Shown in pieces: positions 1-6,227 of a stretch of DNA of 9,475 nt (position 1 is its first letter; the number at the start of each line of letters is the position of its first letter). Below the pieces are notes generated by a model. The model did no database searches. It was not told the DNA's origin and saw nothing but the letters and a program-made list of their open reading frames with translations. The stretch is from Saprospiraceae bacterium (GTDB lineage Bacteria; Bacteroidota; Bacteroidia; Chitinophagales; Saprospiraceae), in the NCBI GenBank assembly GCA_022842255.1, contig JALHPW010000057.1, positions 1 to 9,475 of the forward strand, in the 5' to 3' direction. The position numbers and the translations under genes are program-made.

Positions 1-892
1 GCAAACGGTTCATATTGAAGCGGCTGCTGATCCGGCTGACCTTGACCGGGGCTTTCAGGAAAGCCTTGCGTGCTGGACGGCCATCGAAATCGAAGTAATC
101 CGTTTTTTGACCATCCTTTTGAAAATGAAACGCATAGGATTCCTTGCCCTCACGTTCGTACACGGCGGCAATGATTTTGCCCGTTCCAACAGCTTCTCCT
201 TGAATATAGTGCTGTTCGAACACCACTTTGAAGCGGTCGCCCTGCTTTTGGTGGTAAAAATCGACGGAAGAGGCCAGCACGTCAATCATGCCATCAGCGA
301 GTTCGTCGGAAAGGCCATTGTCGGTGAGTGCCTGCCAAAAACTTGTTTCCAAAACCCCTGAAGCGGCTACGATTTCGGTGCGGACTTCGCGTTTAACGAC
401 TTCCACCTGGTATGGCTCCTTCAGGTTGAAAACGGTATATTGGTAGGGCGAAGGTTCGTAAATCATCATCTCGGGCGACTGACCTGAGGTGGGGGTCAGG
501 AACCTGAGGGATGCACCCACGCGAAGGGAATTGATTTTGAACTTGTCTTTGCAGTTCTCCACCAGTTTGTTTACCTGTGGGTAGCTCATGCCCGCTTGTT
601 CCATGAGAATGGTGCCGAGGATGTCGCCACGTTGGAGTTGTTTTTCGGAGAGGGTGAACTCGTCCATAAAAAAGCCCCAGCGAAGGTTTTGGCTTTCGAG
701 CGCTGGTCGGTCTAGCACCAAGGGCATCGAAACGGCAGCGGCAGTTTGAGCGGAATCTGGTTGGAGGTAAGTCAGGGTGGCGGCAAAAATGCCTGCGGAA
801 AGGGCAACACCTGCGGCGACGAACGATGATTTTTTAGCAAAAAAACGTTTCGTGCGCCGCAGCAATCGCTCCGGCTTTGAGTCTGGATTCAC
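1..892 (-). CDS. M23 family cell-wall metallopeptidase, N-terminal part (cut by window edge)
   Basis: The reading frame is open to the window edge and gives 297 residues. Residues 1-21 are basic, and 22-43 form a hydrophobic membrane anchor rich in Ala, Gly and Val. Residues about 81-132 resemble the LysM-like/OapA domain that precedes M23 domains (GDILGTILMEQAG, then a VGASLRFL end). Residues about 165-285 match the middle domain of MepM/Csd3-type endopeptidases, ending in YFDFDGRPARKAFLKAPV and RISSRFN, which in this family leads directly into the zinc-binding catalytic domain. That domain (HxxxD and HxH zinc ligands) is beyond the edge and cannot be checked. Family members cut peptide cross-links in peptidoglycan in the periplasm during growth. 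The start is taken as GTG at 892: there is a stop 9 codons upstream (920-922), and no ATG in frame before residue 56, which would lose the anchor. A promoter candidate lies at 975-1007. Confidence 0.85.
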   Translation of the reverse strand, partial: MNPDSKPERLLRRTKRFFAKKSSFVAAGVALSAGIFAATLTYLQPDSAQTAAAVSMPLVLDRPALESQNLRWGFFMDEFTLSEKQLQRGDILGTILMEQAGMSYPQVNKLVENCKDKFKINSLRVGASLRFLTPTSGQSPEMMIYEPSPYQYTVFNLKEPYQVEVVKREVRTEIVAASGVLETSFWQALTDNGLSDELADGMIDVLASSVDFYHQKQGDRFKVVFEQHYIQGEAVGTGKIIAAVYEREGKESYAFHFQKDGQKTDYFDFDGRPARKAFLKAPVKVSRISSRFNMNRL

Positions 893-934
893 GTTAGAAT
901 GGTAAAGATTAAAAACGGTTTAGTACAGTGTTGG

Positions 935-966
935 ACCCGCCTTCGCGCTAAAGCGCTACGGCGGGT
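935..966. repeat. Imperfect 15-bp palindrome (REP-like) in the M23 gene leader
   Basis: The left arm ACCCGCCTTCGCGCT (935-949) and right arm AGCGCTACGGCGGGT (952-966) are complementary at 13 of 15 positions, with a two-base AA loop. The outer ACCCGCC/GGCGGGT and inner GCGCT/AGCGC stems are perfect. It is far more GC-rich than the surrounding intergenic DNA. It lies between two same-strand genes, downstream of HelA and upstream of the M23 gene. No T-run follows it on the minus strand, so it is not a standard intrinsic terminator. It may be a dispersed REP-like palindrome or a 5'-leader hairpin. Only one copy occurs in this window. Confidence 0.7.
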
Positions 967-974
967 GAACAGGG

Positions 975-1007
975 CAAAAGTAGCATTGCATTTTAATTTA
1001 TATGCAA
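975..1007 (-). promoter_or_regulatory. Candidate Bacteroidota promoter for the M23 gene
   Basis: Read on the minus strand, TTG (1005-1007) is followed after 22 bases by TACTTTTG (975-982). This is an exact match to the TAnnTTTG -7 box of Bacteroidota primary-sigma promoters, within the usual spacing range. Transcription would start near 969, placing the palindrome at 935-966 at the very 5' end of a leader of about 75 bases. Inferred from motif only. Confidence 0.5.
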
Positions 1008-1072
1008 GGTGGGCGCATTTTTTACCAACAGGGTGGGGTAGGGGTTTTGCGCAGGATGTGGAAAACGAGGCC

Positions 1073-2527
1073 TTATGACACCCCTTCGCCCAGTTTTTCC
1101 AGCAGCCACTCTCGTTCGATGATGCCCGGTACGGTTTTGATTTCTTCCATCAGGCGGGCGCGTTTTGGGGAGTTCTTACCCCAACCGTATTTGATTATTT
1201 TGTCGAGTTTTTGTAGGAATCGGTAATAGCGTTGTTTGGTTTCAATGGAGATTTTGGCGCGACGCACTTTTTGTTCAAGTGCTTTCATCCGGTACTCAAG
1301 CAGTTCATCTTTGGTTTCAAAGTAGATTTTAATTAAGAGCATCTCTGCCCAAAGGCTGTAATTAGGGTTTTCAAAATGCTTGTACATCAGGGTCTCAAGC
1401 GCGGTGGTGTATTTTTTGGTATAGAAATAATACTCAGCCAGACACAGGCTATGCGCTTCCACAGGATACTTGGTGCCACAAATTCGGGTGGGGGGATGTT
1501 CATCCAAGACTTCTTTTACCCATTCGGATTGACCAACTTTTAGACCAGATAAAACTAGAGATTTTAGAGAATTTATCATGATCGCATTCCCTTCGTAAAA
1601 ATACCCATCTTGATAATGCTCCATATAAACCTTAAACATTTGGCTGCGAATCTGCTCAGCGCCAGTTTTGACATAACGGCGATTCCAAAAAAAACGGTAA
1701 TACGCTTTTAGATTTCTTAGTTTATCAAAAGGGATTTCGGCCCGGTGCTTTTGCAACAAATGCTCAAATTTAGAAAATGCTTCATCATCTTCAGGTTGTT
1801 GGATTAATTCGAATACCAAGCGATATATTTCATATTGGGGTATATTTGAATATTCCGCAGGTAAATTTAGCACCGCTTGGGTTAAGGCGAAGGACATGTC
1901 AAATTCGACTTGTTGGGATAGTTTTTTTTGATATTGAAGGGCACATAGGAGTTCCAATCTTTCAATGGCATAACCAATGTCCAGATTTTGAGCGGCCTTG
2001 GAGAGGTTGGCATCCTCCTCAAAACGGTTGTTTCTGGTTTCAATCGCTGCGGCCTCATATTCAAGCAAAAATTGCATGTGGTAAAATTCGGCATCGCGAT
2101 GTTGGCGAGTTGACATGGATTTTCTCATAGATTGAATAACCTGCCAAAAGCGGTCTTCCATTTCGAATCCCCTGTAAAATTTGGCTATGGCCAGCCCTTC
2201 TTCAAACTCCCAATCTTTTTCTTCAAAGGTGGATTGCGCCAAAAAACGTTTGACCAACCCAAATAAATCTGAGGTTAGGGCATCGATGGGCCCTTTTTGT
2301 CCCTCTGAAAAGGATTTATGAGGAAAAAACTCCTTCGCCACAACAGGTTTGGACAAATTGGGGTGTTCTTCCTCGGCATTGTAGGCCATGATGAGCTCGT
2401 ACAGTCGCTGTAACTCCGCAGCATTGCTCCGGTGGTTAAAATAAGGGGATTGAAGAAATAAACGGAACCTTTCCTTTTCCCGTGTATTCAACAATTTCAA
2501 GACCTCTAGAAGTTTTCGGTTTAACAT
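1073..2527 (-). CDS. HelA: all-helical TPR-like protein of unknown function, 484 aa
   Basis: I do not recognise a named family. There is no signal peptide or membrane segment, so it is probably cytoplasmic. The whole sequence looks alpha-helical and is rich in aromatic and charged residues, with TPR-like helical pairs (for example LCLAEYYFYTKKYTTALETL, roughly residues 390-410). Its N-terminus (LLEVLKLLN, then RLFLQSPYFN and NAAELQRLYELI) aligns with the partial protein starting at 9113, so the two are paralogues. I prefer the ATG at 2527 over the one at 2557, because MLNRKLLEVLKLLN then aligns from residue 1 with MTNTYLLEIIRALN of the paralogue, and the ten extra residues have no counterpart there. 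It is divergent from the secreted FnIII/T9SS gene at 2681, and its paralogue is likewise divergent from a similar secreted protein. A scaffold or regulatory role for the neighbour is possible but unproven. Confidence 0.8.
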   Translation of the reverse strand: MLNRKLLEVLKLLNTREKERFRLFLQSPYFNHRSNAAELQRLYELIMAYNAEEEHPNLSKPVVAKEFFPHKSFSEGQKGPIDALTSDLFGLVKRFLAQSTFEEKDWEFEEGLAIAKFYRGFEMEDRFWQVIQSMRKSMSTRQHRDAEFYHMQFLLEYEAAAIETRNNRFEEDANLSKAAQNLDIGYAIERLELLCALQYQKKLSQQVEFDMSFALTQAVLNLPAEYSNIPQYEIYRLVFELIQQPEDDEAFSKFEHLLQKHRAEIPFDKLRNLKAYYRFFWNRRYVKTGAEQIRSQMFKVYMEHYQDGYFYEGNAIMINSLKSLVLSGLKVGQSEWVKEVLDEHPPTRICGTKYPVEAHSLCLAEYYFYTKKYTTALETLMYKHFENPNYSLWAEMLLIKIYFETKDELLEYRMKALEQKVRRAKISIETKQRYYRFLQKLDKIIKYGWGKNSPKRARLMEEIKTVPGIIEREWLLEKLGEGVS

Positions 2528-2566
2528 AGGATGTTCGTTTACTTCACGGATTGGCAAGGCAGGTTA

Positions 2567-2637
2567 CGGATGGAGGGTGGTTTGCATGGAAAATCGACAA
2601 AAACCGTAGGTGGAAATTGTAGTCAAATTCCCAAACC
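2567..2637 (-). promoter_or_regulatory. Upstream element of HelA shared with the HelB upstream region
   Basis: On the minus strand, GGTTTG (2632-2637) is followed after exactly 10 bases by TACAATTT (2614-2621), and further towards the gene by CCCTCCATCCG (2567-2577). The same words occur in the same order upstream of the HelB start (9065-9103), with the same 10-base gap between the first two. The spacing is shorter than for a canonical TTTG/TAnnTTTG promoter, so this may be a variant promoter or a protein-binding site. It lies 40-110 bases from the preferred HelA start and within the HelA-FnA divergent region. Confidence 0.4.
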
Positions 2638-2680
2638 TTGTCAGGATTTTGATAAATAACACAAAACAGTTTTGATTCTT

Positions 2681-3922
2681 ATGAAATGCTTTCGCCTTTT
2701 ATTGTTGTTGGCCATGCTTGCGCAAGGCCTCTCTTTGAATGCCACGCCCCTCGAAAACTATCCGCTTTCCTGTTCCTTACCCGCCCCTGCTACCGTTACT
2801 GCCACCAATATCACCAGTAGCAGTATTGCCATTGCCTGGGCAGATGTAAGTGGTTCTTATGGGTATCGGGTATCCCGTTTTGACGTAACGCATGGGGTGG
2901 CCTTGCCGGATGTTGATGTTGCTGAACCCTCTTTTATTTCCGAACCCCATGACCCTGGCACCACCATCGCCTTTGAGGTAAGGGCCAAGTGTCAGTCTGG
3001 TGATCCGGGGGAGGCTATCAATGTTGAGTATACTACTTCCATTATTATCGTAGATGATATTGTGTTCTTCTCTGTCCCCAACAATCCAATCGGCGACATC
3101 CCCATTAATCCCAGCGGTACCAGCTCCGATTTGACAGTCGGTATAAAGGATGCTGACAATCATACCGAATTCGTGGATGTAATCCGTGCAAAAGTAAAAT
3201 ACACTGGCTCTCATAACTACACTGCCTATGCTGAATTTCTTGTTTGGAGCCATTGCAGTGTGGCAGGCAACAATGGCGTCCGGATTCAGTACAAAAACCA
3301 GGGTTCCTGGCCCGGAAACGTTACCTATATTGAAAATCACGTAGGTGGCAATCCGCAACTCCCCATCTATTCCATCAATTTTAAAATGAATGGAATGCCG
3401 TTTTTCACCATCCATTTCCCGGTGTTTTACCAAGGGCTGCTCGGTGAACCGAACTCATTGAGGGTCAGGATTCGCAATGATTTTGAATCGATGATTTATT
3501 ACGACCGCAGTTTCAATGTTGAAGACAACCCATGTTATGGTTCTGGAAATGGAGGTTCATTTTCGCTAAACGTGGAAGACAAGCCCCTTGAAGGCATTCG
3601 TGAGACAGGGGGTGAACCTTTAGCAGATTCCCAAACCTCCAACGAATCTTTGATGCTGATTGAATCGCCAACGCTGCTCGTCAGCCCCAACCCCTTCCAG
3701 GAAGGCTTTAACATCAGCTATTCGCTTTTGGAAGAGGGGCCGGTATCGTTTACCTTATTCGACCATACAGGTCGGGAAATGAAAACAATCCAATTGCCCA
3801 ATCAACTTACGGGCAGTTACAACACAGTGATGAACACAGACAATCTTCCTACCGGGATTTACCTGCTCGTCTTCCAGACCAGACAGGGGCGTACGGCCAC
3901 CACACTGGTGAAACAACCCTAA
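2681..3922 (+). CDS. FnA: secreted fibronectin type III protein with T9SS type A sorting domain, 413 aa
   Basis: Residues 1-21 are a signal peptide (MKCF, then a Leu-rich core, probable cleavage near LNA). Residues about 34-118 are a fibronectin type III domain: PAPATVTATNITSSSIAIAW, GYRVSRFD and FEVRAKC. The middle (about 125-300) is beta-rich with no domain I recognise. Residues 333-413 are a T9SS type A sorting domain with SPNPF, a central FTLFDHTGREM, LPTGIYLLVFQT and final KQP; such domains guide export across the outer membrane and are removed on anchoring or release. The frame also allows TTG at 2672, but ATG at 2681 gives the proper signal peptide start. The N-terminal domain and overall plan match the protein at 7873-9018, while the middle does not. 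It is divergent from HelA (153-base gap) and ends in a strong terminator, so it is probably its own transcription unit. The binding target is unknown. Confidence 0.88.
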   Translation: MKCFRLLLLLAMLAQGLSLNATPLENYPLSCSLPAPATVTATNITSSSIAIAWADVSGSYGYRVSRFDVTHGVALPDVDVAEPSFISEPHDPGTTIAFEVRAKCQSGDPGEAINVEYTTSIIIVDDIVFFSVPNNPIGDIPINPSGTSSDLTVGIKDADNHTEFVDVIRAKVKYTGSHNYTAYAEFLVWSHCSVAGNNGVRIQYKNQGSWPGNVTYIENHVGGNPQLPIYSINFKMNGMPFFTIHFPVFYQGLLGEPNSLRVRIRNDFESMIYYDRSFNVEDNPCYGSGNGGSFSLNVEDKPLEGIRETGGEPLADSQTSNESLMLIESPTLLVSPNPFQEGFNISYSLLEEGPVSFTLFDHTGREMKTIQLPNQLTGSYNTVMNTDNLPTGIYLLVFQTRQGRTATTLVKQP

Positions 3923-3965
3923 CGCCTCCTGTATAACACCACAAGAGCAGAATCCAAACACGCAG

Positions 3966-3996
3966 GCCCTCTTGCCACAGGCAAGGGGGCTTTTTT
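3966..3996 (+). terminator. Intrinsic terminator after FnA
   Basis: GCCCTCTTGCC (3966-3976), an ACA loop and GGCAAGGGGGC (3980-3990) form an 11-bp stem with one G-T wobble, followed by TTTTTT. It lies 43 bases after the FnA stop and separates FnA from the lipoprotein genes. Confidence 0.9.
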
Positions 3997-4035
3997 ATGC
4001 TTACCCCAAGGGTGGAATTTGCCCAAAAACCGTAG

Positions 4036-4066
4036 TTGTGCCCCCCTGTTTTCCCCCTCACCTTTG
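4036..4066 (+). promoter_or_regulatory. Candidate promoter for the tandem lipoprotein genes
   Basis: TTG (4036-4038), 20 bases, then CACCTTTG (4059-4066): one mismatch (C for the first T) from the TAnnTTTG box of Bacteroidota primary-sigma promoters, with ideal spacing. Transcription would start near 4072, about 100 bases before the ATG at 4174. The rest of the 3997-4173 gap holds no gene that I can see. Confidence 0.5.
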
Positions 4067-4148
4067 CTTTCAAGATTGCGCAATCCACCCAAGGACCGTA
4101 CTCCCTGCCCAGTAACGGATGGGACACAAACACTACTTTTTTCTTTCA

Positions 4149-4173
4149 TCCATTTTTCAAAAACACTTTTACT
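4149..4173 (+). repeat. A/T-rich leader of Lp1, duplicated in front of Lp2
   Basis: The bases just before Lp1 (CCATTTTTCAAAAACACT, ending TTACT) resemble those before Lp2 at 5157-5184 (CCATTTTTTTAAAAAAATAC, ending TCACT). The similarity continues across the start codon into an identical first 15 bases of coding sequence (ATGAAACGTCTTTCA). The duplication therefore included the translation-initiation region. Neither copy has a Shine-Dalgarno sequence. Confidence 0.55.
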
Positions 4174-5124
4174 ATGAAACGTCTTTCAATGCCTTCGCTG
4201 CTTGCCTTGGCAGCGTTCACCGTATCCCTTTCCCTGAACTCCTGTAAAAAGGAAACCGCAGAAATGGCCGTCCAAAGTATCGAGGATGCCGCTCCTGCTG
4301 CCAACCGCGCTCCGGTTTCCTATGGCGTAACCCTGTACGACGGCGTGAACCCCTGTCGGATTGTAGAGATGGACAATGCAACGGGCAATGTGACCAATGT
4401 GTCACCCCCGGCCTTTTACATCGACAATTTTGGCAACGTGATTGCCCTTGATAACTTGAAGGGCATTTGCCTGACCAGTTGGGGACAATATTTCTTGACT
4501 ACTGGTAACCCAGCCAACCCAACGCTTGGTCCAACCAATATGTATAACGATGCACTTTTTAAAGTAGACCCACAAACGGGTCAATGCAGCTATGCCTCTA
4601 CGGATTGGCTTTTGGGTACGGTGTCTGATTTGGAGTTCAACCCGCAAAACGACCGGTTTTATGGTCTGCGAAACAACTCAAACGCCATTATTGAAATCGA
4701 GGACAATGCCAACAATTATGGCAATTACAATGGCCCATTCCCGATCACGGGGATTGCCAATGGGTACACCCTGTCCGGGCTGACCCTCGTGCGCGACCAA
4801 GTAGGCATGTACCTGGTGGGTTGTGCCAATACGCCGATTGATGCCGATCCCGCCAAACTTTACATCATACCATTTAATGGGGGGGCAGCTACCTACTTGA
4901 CTGACCTGGATCCACATGCGGATTTCTCATCAGGCGGGCATTGCGGACTTGGGTTTGACCTGGAACACAAAAACTTGAAAATCAACCGGACCAACAACAA
5001 CGGTTTTGTGCCGCTTGGTGTGAGCGATTTTCCATGGACGCCTTTCCTGGGTCCTGTCACCATGACTGCAAATTGGGGCGCACTTGGGTTTGATTTTGAG
5101 GACATGAGCTCTTCGGTGTACTAG
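4174..5124 (+). CDS. Lp1: predicted lipoprotein with propeller-like sequence, tandem paralogue 1, 316 aa
   Basis: The N-terminus MKRLSMPSLLALAAF is hydrophobic and ends in LNSC, a lipobox with Cys24 as the lipidation site, followed by KKE. The mature protein is therefore membrane-anchored, inner or outer leaflet undetermined. I do not recognise a named domain. Beta-rich segments recur that resemble propeller blades: YGVTLYDGVNPCRI, LFKVDPQTGQCSYAS, LEFNPQNDRFYGL, LTLVRDQVGMYLVG and LYIIPFNGGAATYLTDL. Five Cys besides the lipid Cys are all conserved in the neighbour. The frame extends upstream to 4036, but only ATG 4174 gives a signal peptide, and it matches the start of the paralogue. Lp2 follows after 60 bases with no terminator, suggesting co-transcription. 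Resemblance to bacterial quinoprotein-like or DUF4394-like propellers is an impression only. Confidence 0.85.
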   Translation: MKRLSMPSLLALAAFTVSLSLNSCKKETAEMAVQSIEDAAPAANRAPVSYGVTLYDGVNPCRIVEMDNATGNVTNVSPPAFYIDNFGNVIALDNLKGICLTSWGQYFLTTGNPANPTLGPTNMYNDALFKVDPQTGQCSYASTDWLLGTVSDLEFNPQNDRFYGLRNNSNAIIEIEDNANNYGNYNGPFPITGIANGYTLSGLTLVRDQVGMYLVGCANTPIDADPAKLYIIPFNGGAATYLTDLDPHADFSSGGHCGLGFDLEHKNLKINRTNNNGFVPLGVSDFPWTPFLGPVTMTANWGALGFDFEDMSSSVY

Positions 5125-5156
5125 GATACATGACAGGATCCCAACCCATTTTCACC

Positions 5157-5184
5157 TCCATTTTTTTAAAAAAATACTATCACT
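5157..5184 (+). repeat. A/T-rich leader of Lp2, second copy of the Lp1 leader
   Basis: Counterpart of the segment at 4149-4173. It is the only intergenic DNA before Lp2 that resembles the Lp1 upstream region. The promoter-like boxes at 4036-4066 have no counterpart in the 60-base gap, which supports transcription of Lp2 from the Lp1 promoter. Confidence 0.5.
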
Positions 5185-6132
5185 ATGAAACGTCTTTCAT
5201 TTCTTTCCCTGCTTGCATTGGCAGCCTTTGCATGTGCTGTTTCCTTGAATTCCTGCAAAAAGGAAACAGCAGAAATGACTCCCCAAATCATCGAAGAGGA
5301 TGTCCCAGTGGCCGATCGTGCAGCTTTTAGTTATGGGGTTACTCGGTATGACGGCGTAAATCCATGCCGGATCACGCAAATAGACAATGCCACGGGTGCG
5401 GTAAGCCCAGCAGCGCCGACGGCCTTTTATGTGGACAATGCCGGAAACACCATCAACCTGGACAACCTCAAGGGCATTTGTCTGACCAGTTGGGGGCAAT
5501 ATTTCCTTACTACCGGAAATCCGGCCAATCCAACGCTGGGTGCAACTAGCCCGTACAACAATGCCTTGTTCAAGGTCAACCCTTTGACGGGACAATGTAG
5601 TTACGCCTCTACTAGTCCGTTTGGTGCGGTTTCCGATTTGGAGCACAGTCCGCTAAATACCCTAAAGTTTTATGGCCTGCGCGACAACTCGAACAGCCTG
5701 GTCGAAATTGAAGACCTCGCGAACAATTATGGTACTTACAATGGTCCTTTCCCAATTACCGGGATTGCCTTTGGTTATACCTTAAAAGGGCTTTCTCTGG
5801 TTCGGGATTTCAACGGGATTTATTTGGTAGGTTGTGCCACCAGCGCCAATATCCTTGAACCTGCCAAGCTGTATGAAATCCCATTTACTGGCGGGGCAGC
5901 TACTTTCATCACCGACCTTACCCCGGTTGCGGACATGGGCGCAGGCCATTGCGCCATTGGTTTTGACCGCCAACATGGTCGTATGGCGGTGAACAGGACG
6001 AGTCCTAGCTCTACCTTTATTATTGGTTTGAACGAGTTCCATTGGTCGCCTCCATTTGCACCTGTTACTGCAACCAGTTTTTGGAGTGCGCTTGGTATAG
6101 ACCATGAGGATTTGACTTCTTCGGTGTATTAG
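5185..6132 (+). CDS. Lp2: predicted lipoprotein, tandem paralogue 2, 315 aa
   Basis: MKRLSFLSLLALAAF followed by LNSCKKETAEM repeats the lipoprotein signal of Lp1, again with Cys24 as the probable lipid anchor. The proteins align end to end with few one-residue gaps, and by eye about two thirds of residues are identical. All five additional Cys, the start SYGVT, the block GICLTSWGQYF to NPTLG, NNYG-YNGPFPITGIA and the final SSVY are shared. Differences cluster in the 20 residues after the lipobox, the segment NTPIDAD versus TSANILE, and the region near residues 265-300, which may be exposed loops. The same propeller-like beta segments are visible. Lp2 is followed by a strong hairpin, so Lp1-Lp2 probably form a two-gene operon. 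The role is unknown; a surface or periplasmic binding function is a guess. Confidence 0.85.
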   Translation: MKRLSFLSLLALAAFACAVSLNSCKKETAEMTPQIIEEDVPVADRAAFSYGVTRYDGVNPCRITQIDNATGAVSPAAPTAFYVDNAGNTINLDNLKGICLTSWGQYFLTTGNPANPTLGATSPYNNALFKVNPLTGQCSYASTSPFGAVSDLEHSPLNTLKFYGLRDNSNSLVEIEDLANNYGTYNGPFPITGIAFGYTLKGLSLVRDFNGIYLVGCATSANILEPAKLYEIPFTGGAATFITDLTPVADMGAGHCAIGFDRQHGRMAVNRTSPSSTFIIGLNEFHWSPPFAPVTATSFWSALGIDHEDLTSSVY

Positions 6133-6140
6133 AATCTGCG

Positions 6141-6173
6141 TTTGCAAGGTTCCTTGAAACTATGGTACTTTGG
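6141..6173 (+). promoter_or_regulatory. Weak promoter candidate for the seven-repeat propeller gene
   Basis: TTTG (6141-6144), 21 bases, then TACTTTGG (6166-6173), similar to TAnnTTTG but with one base fewer between TA and TTTG. It is the only such pair in the gap before the gene at 6228. It would start transcription inside the hairpin at 6172-6215. Confidence 0.25.
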
Positions 6174-6215
6174 CTCATGCTTAAACCAATTTGGTTTTGG
6201 GCATGAGCCATTTTC
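6172..6215 (+). terminator. Long hairpin after Lp2, probable terminator
   Basis: GGCTCATGC (6172-6180) pairs perfectly with GCATGAGCC (6201-6209). Inside it, AAACCA (6183-6188) pairs with TGGTTT (6192-6197). ATTTTC follows, which is a short and imperfect T-tract. It lies 40 bases after the Lp2 stop and only 12 bases before the next start codon, so it could also act in the leader of the propeller gene. Confidence 0.7.
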
Positions 6216-6227
6216 ATCAATTAAACA

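Noticed and set aside
1777..2130. 117-codon plus-strand frame inside HelA
   Set aside because: HelA is supported by its paralogue HelB; this frame has no recognisable protein features.
2647..2674. Possible promoter for FnA: TTTTG, 15 bases, CAGTTTTG
   Set aside because: Spacing is too short and the second box is almost at the start codon, leaving no leader; not convincing as a promoter.
2777..3433. 218-codon open frame on the minus strand opposite FnA
   Set aside because: The plus-strand frame has a signal peptide, FnIII domain and sorting domain; the antisense translation shows no domain, signal or homology, and is a by-product of codon use.
4036..4173. 46-codon N-terminal extension of Lp1
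   Set aside because: It covers the promoter candidate and leader, places the signal peptide internally and has no counterpart in Lp2.
5197..5646. 149-codon minus-strand frame opposite Lp2
   Set aside because: It mirrors the conserved lipoprotein coding sequence, has no recognisable feature, and a shorter shadow lies at the equivalent place opposite Lp1.
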